Of a DNA stretch of 37,136 nt, positions 1 through 7,746 are shown one piece after another. Each line of letters starts with the position of its first letter. Within the stretch, counting starts at the first letter, position 1. The position numbers and the translations under genes were made by a program. Source of the stretch: Paenibacillus sp. NAIST15-1 (lineage in GTDB: Bacteria > Bacillota > Bacilli > Paenibacillales > Paenibacillaceae); assembly GCF_001894745.1 (NCBI RefSeq), contig NZ_BBYF01000029.1:1-37136 (forward strand), read 5' to 3'. The notes under the pieces are model-generated. The model saw only the letters and a list, made by a program, of their open reading frames with translations. It ran no database searches and was not told the origin of the DNA.

Positions 1-894
1 AAATCATATACACTCTTAGTGTCCAAGTTCATTAAGGGGCTTATGAGCTTTCAGTTATTTATGCAGGCAGATGACTTTTATAAAGAGGTTAAAATCCCGA
101 AAAAAAGAGTGGGGCAGTTTAGAAAACTCTCTGTCCCAACTGAGGGATTAAAATACGTGCAGAGATGGATACTTGATAACGTCTTGTATAATATTCGAGT
201 ATCAAAAGCAACTACAGGATTTGTAAGAGGTAAGTCGATTGTAGATAACGCAAGGATACATGTTGGTAAAGAATGCTTAGTTAATATCGATTTAAAGGAC
301 TTCTTTCCATCAATAACATACGATGATGTGTTTTATCTGTTTAAGTACTACGGTTATACTAATGAAGTATCATTCATTTTGTCAAAATTATGTACTTATC
401 AGAATGTGTTGCCTCAAGGCGCTCCAACTAGCCCTTACATTTCTAATATTCTAAGTTATAAACTTGATGTTCGTTTTCTTAAGCTATGTGAAAAAATTAG
501 TGCAGATTATACTAGATATGCAGATGACATAACAATTTCAGGTTCTAAATATATTGTTAACTATTTTAATGTTTTTCAAAATATTATTCATAGTGAGGGT
601 TTTCATATCAATCATGGAAAAACACGAATTCAATATTCACATATGCGACAAGAAGTTACTGGTTTAATAGTAAATCAGAAGATAAGCGTACCAGTAGAAA
701 CAAAAAAATATCTGCGACAGCAAATATTCTACTGCAAACAATTTGGGGTTAATAGTCATTTGCGAAGATTGAATTTACAAAACTCAAATTTCAAAGAATA
801 CTTATTCGGGCTAGCCTTTTTTGTCAAAATGGTAGAGCCAAGGCAAGGAGAATTATTTTTGGAACAATTAAACACAATTCATTGGGATTACTAG
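1..894 (+). CDS. Retron-type reverse transcriptase, 5' end outside the window
   Basis: RNA-directed DNA polymerase of the retron class. The frame is open to base 1, so the N-terminus is missing. A GTG at 19 is in frame, but retron RTs normally carry several dozen residues before the 'YKEVKIPKK' segment. Counting from that GTG I see the retron hallmark NAxxH (NARIH, 77-81), the first catalytic Asp in DLKDFF (D91), QGAPTSPYISN (133-143), the YADD active site (167-170) and the retron VTG motif (213-215). Retron RTs copy part of an adjacent structured RNA into msDNA, and the msr-msd RNA is usually encoded just upstream, here outside the window. Effector genes normally sit next to the RT, but the 750 bp downstream holds only decayed coding sequence. 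The gene is AT-rich like other defence genes. The family call is secure; whether the system works is unknown. Confidence 0.9.
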   Translation, partial: KSYTLLVSKFIKGLMSFQLFMQADDFYKEVKIPKKRVGQFRKLSVPTEGLKYVQRWILDNVLYNIRVSKATTGFVRGKSIVDNARIHVGKECLVNIDLKDFFPSITYDDVFYLFKYYGYTNEVSFILSKLCTYQNVLPQGAPTSPYISNILSYKLDVRFLKLCEKISADYTRYADDITISGSKYIVNYFNVFQNIIHSEGFHINHGKTRIQYSHMRQEVTGLIVNQKISVPVETKKYLRQQIFYCKQFGVNSHLRRLNLQNSNFKEYLFGLAFFVKMVEPRQGELFLEQLNTIHWDY

Positions 895-952
895 TCTTAT
901 TTATTATTACTCAAATATTCATATTTAGGAAACTACTGAGACCTTCCCATAA

Positions 953-1195
953 CAGTATAGAGGTTTTTATATTATTGGAGGAATACGTTTAATTCGAGCA
1001 CGAATAAATTTAAGAGTAAATTTTGTTATTGGGCGCAGGAAACATCCTAACAACTATGAGCCGGTTGTCACTGTCTACTCGTCACATGTGGAGTCGGTTG
1101 CTTTGCTGATAGGGATAGAAGAGCGGAGTAAGTTCCTTATGTTAGGGGAAGATATCCTTCTTAGAAATTTCATATTGTTCAGGAACTTCTCTTAA
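953..1195 (+). pseudogene. Unrecognised open stretch without a normal start, probable gene remnant
   Basis: An 80-codon open frame between two stops, with a GGAGGAA ribosome-site-like string at 977-983 but no ATG, GTG or TTG in frame soon after it. It reads as coding-like text (FVIGRRKHPNNYEP, then VVTVYSSHVES, then LLIGIEERS) and contains the first copy of the 23-bp direct repeat in frame. I do not recognise the family. It could be what is left of a gene that followed the retron RT. Confidence 0.35.
1064..1086 (+). repeat. 23-bp direct repeat, copy 1
   Basis: Begins GTTGTCACTGTC and ends CGTCACA. It is identical over 23 bp to 3254-3276. The two copies enclose the RES-domain gene in direct orientation. 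In both copies the frame reading VVTVYSS is open, so the repeat may derive from a duplicated coding sequence rather than an integrase site. Confidence 0.7.
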
Positions 1196-1685
1196 CATCC
1201 GTACTTAGGTTTGACCTAGTTGCACAAAATAGGGAAACGGGTGAATTGATCGCTATTCAATGTAAGTATTACTCGAATAACATGACAGCCAATAAACTCA
1301 TAGAGATTTTTTACTTAAGGAAAAAGTTAAAGTCAAGAAATGAAAACAAATAGCTGTTAGGGAGATGGCAGAGATGCCGTCTTTTGTTTGTTGTACTGCA
1401 TATAAGAGCATATGCTTGCTTGCAAACTGATGTACTTAACATAAACATAATCTATAATTTTGGCAGAGGTATGTCGAATAAAGGTAATTCGGAGGGATTC
1501 ATTTAAACAAAAAGGGCCCCTCAGAACTAAATGCTCAAAATATAATTTTCATCTAAACTAACAAGATGTGCGATTGTCTAAGTTATCTTTCGTTTTACAC
1601 AAAGAACTCACCGTATCATCATGAAATCATTATCCGATAAATGCTATACAAGATTAAACTTCCCATATTAGGAGGCGGCTGTATA
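1196..1685. other. Long gap upstream of the RES gene
   Basis: Apart from the Mrr-like relic, I see no intact gene here. The sequence is AT-rich. The upstream start that extends the RES reading frame to 1641 has no ribosome site, while AGGAGG at 1670-1675 serves the ATG at 1686. Confidence 0.5.
1210..1353 (+). pseudogene. Relic of an Mrr-like restriction endonuclease domain
   Basis: A 47-codon frame ending at TAG 1351-1353 with no start codon and no partner upstream or downstream. It reads FDLVAQNRETGELIAIQCKYYS. The D...xQxK spacing is the catalytic core of PD-(D/E)xK restriction-like domains, as found at the N-terminus of several restriction helicases. The rest of the protein is absent, so this is a remnant of a lost restriction or defence gene. 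Confidence 0.5.
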
Positions 1686-3011
1686 ATGCTGCACAAGAAC
1701 TGTTGCGAAAATTGTTTTCAATCCCAAGGCATTATTAAGTTCATTCAAGACGAACATCTAGAAGGTGACTGTGACTATTGCCAGAGCACAGAAGTAAATG
1801 TTTGTCCAATAGAAGATGTGGGATGTTACATTAGAGAATGTATAGGAAAAGCATATGAACATCTCAATGATGGAACAGGTGCTTATTATGATTCTGAAGA
1901 AAGTTGCTATTCGACTGCTGGAAAATCAGTTTTTGATATTCTTATCGAAGAAGAAGTAATCTTTGACGATACCCATGTCAATATTATGGTTGCTGAGAAA
2001 ATGGTTAAGGAAATGATTCGCACTAGCGGACCATCAGATCGGGATATTATGCAAGGTGCACAAGACAATTATAGAGATATCGAAGATCAATGTTTGGTCC
2101 TAAAAAATGGACTTTACGGTAGTGAGAGCACCACCGCATATTCAGCTTGGGAACAATTTAAATTCGCCTGCATGCATTTCAATCGATACTTCGATATTGG
2201 GGGACCACAATCAGATCGAGGAAGATTACTAAGTCAGCTAGAAATGGTATTCAATACAATGCAAACCACACTCAATCATCAAAACACATTGATCCGAGCA
2301 AGATCATTTGAGTTAGAAGATGGAAACACGCTTCGTGATATTAATGCTTATAAGGAAACATCACCTGCGCCAATTAAGTATGCACCAAATAACCGAATGA
2401 GCCCTGCAGGAATTTCATACATGTATCTAGCTGATTCATTATCCACATGCCTACAAGAAATTCGTGCAACAATTGGAAGTAAAGTAATTGTCGGCAATTT
2501 TAATCCTAAGAAAGATATTAAAGTTCTCGACTTATCAATAAAGCCACAAATCCCCAAATTCAGTATTTTTGACGAGAATTATGATCATGATCTTAATTGG
2601 ATTGATGAGTTCATCCAGGAGTTTAAATGGGAAATTAGCAAACCCATTTCAGATATAGAAAAAGACTTGGAATACGTTCCAACACAAGTTCTAGCCGAGT
2701 ACATTCGTCAACTAGGATATCACGGAATAGTTTATGAGAGTAGCTTGGTCAAAGGAACTTACAACTACGTCCTTTTCTTTGGACCAGACCCAGAATTGTT
2801 CAATGACACTTACGATTCTTTTGGTTTGTGGTTCAGTCCGGCAAACGAGCTTCCTTATTTCCATAAGGAGCTAGTGTTACGCGAAGTTCATTATTATGAA
2901 GTTCTTGACTCCGATGATCAAGGGAATGCAATTGAAATCATAACTGATATTCCAGAGTTAAAGGAAAGGACTTATCATTTTCCAATGATCTCTGATGAGG
3001 ATTTCAACTGA
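1686..3011 (+). CDS. HEPN/RES-N-terminal and RES-domain protein (NAD+ phosphorylase-type toxin)
   Basis: 441 aa from the ATG at 1686, which has AGGAGG ten bases upstream; the in-frame ATG at 1641 lacks one. The N-terminus carries a Cys-rich, zinc-ribbon-like section (CCENC near residues 6-10 and a CDYC around 30), followed by a helical region typical of HEPN/RES N-terminal domains. From about residue 230 comes a RES domain (NNRMSPAGISYMYLA, then CLQEIR). RES proteins of toxin-antitoxin modules degrade NAD+ by phosphorolysis. In classical modules a Xre-type antitoxin gene is adjacent. None is visible here, so this may be a solitary defence effector or a part of the neighbouring eroded defence region. 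Activity and trigger are not predictable from sequence. Confidence 0.8.
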   Translation: MLHKNCCENCFQSQGIIKFIQDEHLEGDCDYCQSTEVNVCPIEDVGCYIRECIGKAYEHLNDGTGAYYDSEESCYSTAGKSVFDILIEEEVIFDDTHVNIMVAEKMVKEMIRTSGPSDRDIMQGAQDNYRDIEDQCLVLKNGLYGSESTTAYSAWEQFKFACMHFNRYFDIGGPQSDRGRLLSQLEMVFNTMQTTLNHQNTLIRARSFELEDGNTLRDINAYKETSPAPIKYAPNNRMSPAGISYMYLADSLSTCLQEIRATIGSKVIVGNFNPKKDIKVLDLSIKPQIPKFSIFDENYDHDLNWIDEFIQEFKWEISKPISDIEKDLEYVPTQVLAEYIRQLGYHGIVYESSLVKGTYNYVLFFGPDPELFNDTYDSFGLWFSPANELPYFHKELVLREVHYYEVLDSDDQGNAIEIITDIPELKERTYHFPMISDEDFN

Positions 3012-3253
3012 CCTTTTATTAAATTGGATAAAATCTGAATTTCCAAGAACAAGGGTTTGTATGAACTTTCTCCAGAGTAAAGGAGTTTAGAACCTTTGAG
3101 GTTGATAAACTTACTTATTGAACTGCCTAGCACCCCTTTGTCTTGGGGATATCATCCCATTTGTTATATATCTGTAAAAAGATAATCGAGCCCTAAATAC
3201 AACTAAGCTTAACTTTGAGCAAACATCAAATCTACGAACTCATATATGTTTTT

Positions 3254-3276
3254 GTTGTCACTGTCTACTCGTCACA
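3254..3276 (+). repeat. 23-bp direct repeat, copy 2
   Basis: Exact copy of 1064-1086, 2,190 bp downstream, lying after the RES gene. The frame reads VVTVYSSQVE and then a TGA stop at 3284-3286. It may mark the far edge of an inserted or duplicated segment that contains the RES gene. Confidence 0.7.
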
Positions 3277-3338
3277 AGTAGAGTGACGCCCTCTGTTTGT
3301 TCGGAAGGACGAGGATGGATGGACTAAACTTAGTCGGA

Positions 3339-3364
3339 AGAAGCAGGGAAACCTGCTTCTTTTT
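3339..3364 (+). terminator. Rho-independent terminator
   Basis: A perfect stem AGAAGCAGG / CCTGCTTCT with a GAAA tetraloop, followed directly by a T tract. It is the only clear terminator in the 3012-3647 gap and probably ends transcripts from the RES gene. Apart from this and the repeat copy, I see nothing in that gap. Confidence 0.8.
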
Positions 3365-3647
3365 CTTCAAATACTGAAGGGGATGGAACTTTTCAGAAAT
3401 AATTATGCATACATGATATCGGCAGCTTCGCTGTTGTGTCTAATAAGTATCTCTGTGCAAGTGTTTATTTTGTAAGCTATGCTGTCCATCCAGATTTCCT
3501 CTAAACTGAGCGGCAGTGCTAGGTTCAGCATTTTTTGTATCATGTATAAGCTAGGAGACGGGTAGGGCAGTTTCATAAACAACTTGCACCTTTTACGAAA
3601 TATAGGCATATGCTCAGGATATAATCAGAAACCAAAAGGAGAACAGT

Positions 3648-4414
3648 ATGTATGTTTCGAGATATGAACAATCCGTGTAATCAATGGGTCAAGAAAAATA
3701 TCCTGAAACAGCAGTATAACGAATTTTGTATTGTAAGCTAAAGTTTCGAAGATACAGACAGATGTCTACTTACGAGTTCCACGAGTGAAGAGCCCTTTTA
3801 TCTGAAGAACTCCATGATTCGAAAAGATGTTCGAGAAGACCAGTTTGGAGTTGGCCTCTTACTTTGATTAAGAGTGGTTGATGTATATGGGATGCAGACC
3901 CATTTGTGGGTTGACCGTTGATATTTGGAATAGTAACACCTGTGGTGTTTATTCAGGATTTTCAGGGTATGAAAATAGTCATTTTGCTCCAGGACAAACT
4001 GCCACACCGACAGACCATAAAACATTTCTACGTGGACGCCGGTTTACGGACGAGAATGGCATGGTAGAGTTTTTAACTATAATTCCTGCGTGGTATCACC
4101 TTAGAACGCCTCATATTCACATTAAAATATTTGAAGATTCAAAAGATATCCTTACAACGCAATTATTTTTCCCTCAAGAGTTTACCTATGAAATTGAATC
4201 CTTGTCACCATATAATTCAAGGCAACTTAGTCCCTATATTAACGAAAATGAAGTGATCTCGTCGGCAGGGAAGTTTCTGATCTCGCTGGAAGGACTGGTT
4301 GATACGAGTAGCGGCAATTCGACCAATTTTATAAGTGGGTTCACTCCAGCGGCTTATGAACAAGTCGCAGTGATTTCCGGTATCGGGCAGCAAATCGAAA
4401 GGATGCGGATGTAG
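3648..4414 (+). pseudogene. Intradiol ring-cleavage dioxygenase pseudogene
   Basis: The family is that of protocatechuate/catechol intradiol dioxygenases, which use non-haem Fe(III) to open catechol rings. The 3' part (3890-4414) reads GCRPICGLTVDIWN, GVYSG, FLRGRRFTDENG and PAWYHLRTPHIHIK, so the Tyr and HxH iron ligands remain. Its N-terminal half lies in another frame: from 3763, CLLTSSTSEEPFYL, IRKDVRED and LRVVDVYG match the family, but an in-frame TGA sits at 3865-3867 and a one-base shift is needed near 3889. A plausible original start is the ATG at 3648 with AAAGGAG upstream, but that frame stops after ten codons. With at least three lesions the gene is dead. The 178-aa open frame from 3878 should not be taken as functional. 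Confidence 0.85.
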
Positions 4415-4539
4415 ATTCGTTCCTCTCGGCTTGTCTGCTCTTTTTTCTCTAATATGTACGTTGGGGGGACTATGATGCTGAATACAAGAGAATAGTTTTG
4501 AGAACATTTTTATGTATTATCACATAAATTCAGGAATCA

Positions 4540-4576
4540 AGAGCCCTTCAACTTCAGGGACGTTCTTTTTTCAATA
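4540..4576 (+). terminator. Weak terminator-like hairpin
   Basis: AAGAgCCC / GGGacgTTCTT with an internal mismatch and then six T residues, downstream of the dioxygenase pseudogene and upstream of the MFS promoter region. The stem is imperfect, so the call is tentative. Confidence 0.35.
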
Positions 4577-4678
4577 TAGAACCTTTTCAAAAAAGCCGAT
4601 TTCTTGGACTTGATATGCCGGCCGCCGTAAGGATCATACAGAAGTATCCTCTATGTATATCAAAAATATTAAGTCTCT

Positions 4679-4693
4679 ATATGTTTTTCATAT
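4679..4693. promoter_or_regulatory. Putative LysR operator (T-N11-A dyad) upstream of the MFS gene
   Basis: ATATG-TTTTT-CATAT, a perfect dyad containing the T-N11-A signature of LysR-type boxes. It is centred about 48 bases upstream of the expected start of transcription of the promoter at 4699-4727. The same dyad with the opposite spacer occurs at 7070-7084 in front of lysR. Binding is inferred. Confidence 0.5.
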
Positions 4694-4698
4694 TTTTA

Positions 4699-4727
4699 TT
4701 GAAGATAGCCGCATGCTAACATATACA
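4699..4727 (+). promoter_or_regulatory. Sigma-A type promoter for the MFS gene
   Basis: TTGAAG (4699-4704), a 17-base spacer and TATACA (4722-4727), about 75 bases before the MFS start codon and directly after the LysR-like box. That position suits activation by a regulator bound at the box. Confidence 0.5.
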
Positions 4728-4801
4728 AATGCAGATAGAGAGGGACTGGTATTCAGTTCCCGACTCGTAATTTTTTATCAATTCGATATAGGTGGTCATT
4801 A

Positions 4802-5989
4802 ATGTTATCTAAGTCAGCGTTTCCATTACTGCTGTTGAACATGTTTCTCGCTAATCTAAGTATGGGTCTTGTCATTCCGATCGTGCCGGAACTTCTTGAG
4901 GAGTTTTCGGCAAGCGGACAGGCCGCAGGATATTTGGTCTCCTGCTTCGGCCTGACCCAGTTTATATTCTCACCCATTGCAGGCAATTTGTCAGATCGAT
5001 ACGGCCGTAAACCAATGATTATTATAGGTTTGGTCTTGTTCGCACTCTCTAACCTGCTTGCAGCATTTGCAAGCGATCTAACTTTATTATTCGCATCGCG
5101 ATTGATTGGTGGAATAGGCTCAGCAGCCTTAATCCCGTCCATTATTGCGTATATTGCTGACATTACAGCAGATGATCAGCGCAGCAAGTCGATGTCATGG
5201 TTGGGTGCGTCGATGACATCTGGATTTATTATTGGACCGGGTGTCGGCGGATTGCTTGCGGAATGGGGAATCAAGATGCCATTCTATGTATCCGCATGTG
5301 TAGGAGTGCTGGCAATGGTTTGCAGCTTCTGGGGATTGCCTGAATCGGTGTCGGCGAACATTCGCCAAATGCGTCGGCAAGTGGAGGAAAAGAGGGACAA
5401 TGTGTTCAGGCAAATCGCGCTTTCGGTTCGGTCGCGCTATTTTGTCAAGTTGCTCATTGTTTTCACGATGACCTTCGGTCTAACGCATTTTGAAGCGATT
5501 TTCCCGCTCTTTGTCGTACAGGTGTACGGATTCACGACGAGTCAAATCGCTATTTTGCTTACCGTATGTTCGCTCATCGGCACGTTGAATCAACTGTTGT
5601 TGACCGACCGGATTACACGACGTTTCGGGGAAAAACAGATTATTGTTGCCATGTTGTTGTTATCGGCGGTTTCTCTTGTATTCCTATTAATCTCTGGCGA
5701 TTTCTACTATGTCATGGTAATCACGATGTTATTCTTTACGTTCAATAATATTTTGCGCCCCACGATCAATACGCTGCTGTCTCGAGTAGCCGGGGATGAA
5801 CAAGGGTTTGTGGCAGGGATGAATAATGCCTATACGAGTCTTGGTACGATATTTGGACCGTTGTTGGCAGGTATTTTGTTTGAAGTCCACTTCGACTTGC
5901 CCTATCTGTTTGGCGCATTCGTATTGCTCGTGAGCAGTATCTTCACGGGAAGTCGATTGAAAAATCTAAGTTCTCCTCAACATAGCTGA
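4802..5989 (+). CDS. MFS drug-type efflux transporter (DHA1-like)
   Basis: 395 aa with twelve predicted hydrophobic segments, the usual length for 12-helix proton antiporters. Motif A reads GNLSDRYGRKP after helix 2, and motif C appears as GFIIGPGVGG in helix 5, which marks exporters. It resembles NorA/Bmr-type multidrug pumps and should sit in the cytoplasmic membrane. The start has AGGTGG at 4790-4795 with six bases spacing. It is convergent with lysR across a shared terminator, and its promoter carries the same dyad as the lysR promoter region. The exporter may therefore remove the compound, or product, handled by the deaminase operon. Substrate not predictable. Confidence 0.85.
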   Translation: MLSKSAFPLLLLNMFLANLSMGLVIPIVPELLEEFSASGQAAGYLVSCFGLTQFIFSPIAGNLSDRYGRKPMIIIGLVLFALSNLLAAFASDLTLLFASRLIGGIGSAALIPSIIAYIADITADDQRSKSMSWLGASMTSGFIIGPGVGGLLAEWGIKMPFYVSACVGVLAMVCSFWGLPESVSANIRQMRRQVEEKRDNVFRQIALSVRSRYFVKLLIVFTMTFGLTHFEAIFPLFVVQVYGFTTSQIAILLTVCSLIGTLNQLLLTDRITRRFGEKQIIVAMLLLSAVSLVFLLISGDFYYVMVITMLFFTFNNILRPTINTLLSRVAGDEQGFVAGMNNAYTSLGTIFGPLLAGILFEVHFDLPYLFGAFVLLVSSIFTGSRLKNLSSPQHS

Positions 5990-6045
5990 TGTGCTCTCGG
6001 TACGATTTGCTTCAAAGCAGTGAAATCATTCGTTTGAAAATGACT

Positions 6046-6089
6046 CAAAAGATCCCGGTTCTTCATGATCCGAGGGTCTTTTTTTAATT
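6046..6089. terminator. Terminator between convergent MFS and lysR genes
   Basis: A hairpin (AGATCCCGG ... CCGAGGGTCT) ending in seven T residues. It lies between the two convergent genes and mainly serves the plus-strand transporter gene. Confidence 0.65.
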
Positions 6090-6131
6090 TCCACATGTCA
6101 CAAAAAATTGGACTCCATAATAGGGCTTGAA

Positions 6132-7046
6132 TCAATCCATTTCCTTATGCGCATGATGCTGAAGATACCTGCTTTCTTTTTTGAACAAATCGATAAAATT
6201 CCGAGCCGTGTTGGATAAACGGTGATTTTTTAGCCAAATTAGCCCGAGTGGAGAAGACATCCCAACGGTAGAAGAAATTTTGTACGCATGAATCGAAAAA
6301 CCTTTATGACGATGAAGCAATGTTTCCGGAACGATCGACGAACAAAAGTCAGTGGAAACTAACTCCATCAACAGCGATATATCGGAACATTCGCCGACAA
6401 CAAGGGGATGTAGATCATGCCTTGAGTATGCCTCCAAAATGGAATAGTGTACACCTAATCCCTGCGTACTTGGCAATAAGAGCGGTTCGTTAGCCGTGTC
6501 CGCAAGCGTTACTTCATGTTCAAACCGTTTCTGTTTCTGCGATGTAATCCAATAAAACGGTTCGGTATACAGGTGAAGTACGGAGAAATCGTCCAATTCA
6601 AGCGGTAATCGTATGAATGCTAATTCGACAGCCCGATCCCGGACTAACTGACACAGATGAGCGGACTCATTTTGTTGGATTTTGTACGTTACCTTTGGAT
6701 AGTGCTTTTGAAATTGATGGAGGATTTCAGGCAAATCAGGAACCGAAAACGTATTTACACCCATCGTCAGTTTGCCGTTCACCCCATTCTCGACCTCATT
6801 CACTTCCATTTTAGCCTCTTGCATTAATTGATCCATTTGCAAGGCATAGGAATATAAGGTCTTGCCTGCATCCGTTACTTCCATGTGTTTACCGTTTCTC
6901 TCCAACAATATTGCGCCGAGTTCCTCTTCCATTGCTCTCAATTGTTGGCTTAGAGGTGGTTGAGAAATATGAAGTCTTCTCGCTGCGGCTGATATGCTTC
7001 TTTCCTCCACAATCGCAATAAAATAGCGAAGCTGTCTGATATCCAT
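6132..7046 (-). CDS. LysR-family transcriptional regulator
   Basis: 304 aa starting MDIRQLRYFIAIVEE. This start fits the family and has AAGGAG eleven bases upstream, whereas the 27 extra codons of the longer frame cross the promoter. The N-terminal winged helix-turn-helix (about residues 1-60: SISAAARRLHISQPPLSQQLR) is followed by a linker helix and a two-lobed effector domain (about 90-290). It is divergent from the three-gene deaminase operon, the standard arrangement for a LysR protein and its target. A T-N11-A dyad sits in the intergenic region close to its own start, so autoregulation is likely. The matching dyad at the MFS promoter suggests a second target. The inducer is unknown. Confidence 0.9.
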   Translation of the reverse strand: MDIRQLRYFIAIVEERSISAAARRLHISQPPLSQQLRAMEEELGAILLERNGKHMEVTDAGKTLYSYALQMDQLMQEAKMEVNEVENGVNGKLTMGVNTFSVPDLPEILHQFQKHYPKVTYKIQQNESAHLCQLVRDRAVELAFIRLPLELDDFSVLHLYTEPFYWITSQKQKRFEHEVTLADTANEPLLLPSTQGLGVHYSILEAYSRHDLHPLVVGECSDISLLMELVSTDFCSSIVPETLLHRHKGFSIHAYKISSTVGMSSPLGLIWLKNHRLSNTARNFIDLFKKESRYLQHHAHKEMD

Positions 7047-7067
7047 CGTTGCATAGACTCCTTTCTC

Positions 7068-7086
7068 ATATATGAAAAACATATAT
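7068..7086. promoter_or_regulatory. Putative LysR operator in the lysR/deaminase gap
   Basis: ATATATG-AAAAA-CATATAT, a 19-bp perfect dyad with T-N11-A spacing, 22 bases before the lysR start on the minus strand. A minus-strand TATAAT at 7103-7098 lies next to it, so a bound protein would overlap the start of lysR transcription. Confidence 0.5.
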
Positions 7087-7245
7087 ATAACTAATTTATT
7101 ATATATTTTTCGTTTGATCGCCTTCATGTTAGCATATTTGTAAAGAACGATAAAGGAGACCGAGCGACGTCTCGTCTCTTGCTGCTTGTAATGCTTGTCT
7201 TACGGGCTGGTTTGGAAATGGATTATGCGACATGAGGTGATGATT

Positions 7246-7713
7246 GTGGATTTTGTAAAACGTACCATACAACTGGCTCTTACAAATGTTGAAGAAGGTG
7301 GCAGACCCTTTGCTACTGTGATCGTTAGAGATGGAGAAATCATTGCCGAGAGTCCGAATCTTGTGGCGCAAACTAGTGATCCGACAGCTCATGCGGAGAT
7401 TCTTGCTATCAGAGAAGCATGTAAAAAGCTGCAAACCGAGCATTTGAATGATTGTGACATTTATATTCTTGCAAGTCCGTGCCCAATGTGTTTGGGCGCT
7501 CTTTATTATTGCAGTCCTGCAAAAGTGGTTTATATTACAACACGAGAAGATTATGCTCCTTTTTATAAAGATAATCGCAAGTATTTTGAATTGGAAACTT
7601 TCTATGATGAATACTCCAAACCTATTGAGCAGCGTAGATTGCCTATGGTTCAGCATAAAGACGAAGATGCGATTAAGGTATATGAGCGCTGGAGCGAATT
7701 AAACCATAAATAA
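7246..7713 (+). CDS. Guanine deaminase-like zinc deaminase
   Basis: 155 aa from a GTG with GAGGTG six bases upstream; the ATG at 7240 touches that site and is less likely. The fold is the cytidine/guanine deaminase type. The zinc site is clear: HAE (H49, catalytic E51) and PCPMC (C79, C82). Residues DPTAHAEILAIREACK and PCPMCLGALYY closely follow B. subtilis GuaD (156 aa), which turns guanine into xanthine. It is the first gene of an operon with two amidohydrolase deaminases, 33 bases before the next start, and is divergent from lysR. The substrate may be guanine or another amino-purine, pteridine or pyrimidine; the context favours a dedicated heterocycle pathway over housekeeping. Confidence 0.8.
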   Translation: MDFVKRTIQLALTNVEEGGRPFATVIVRDGEIIAESPNLVAQTSDPTAHAEILAIREACKKLQTEHLNDCDIYILASPCPMCLGALYYCSPAKVVYITTREDYAPFYKDNRKYFELETFYDEYSKPIEQRRLPMVQHKDEDAIKVYERWSELNHK

Positions 7714-7746
7714 GTGCGAACAGTTGCGGCGAAGGAGGAGACGGAA

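Noticed and set aside
2348..2557. Minus-strand frame inside the RES gene
   Set aside because: Shadow of a well-supported gene with clear domain motifs.
3403..3609. Minus-strand 68-codon frame in the gap before the dioxygenase pseudogene
   Set aside because: No ribosome site, no recognisable family and no neighbour support; likely chance.
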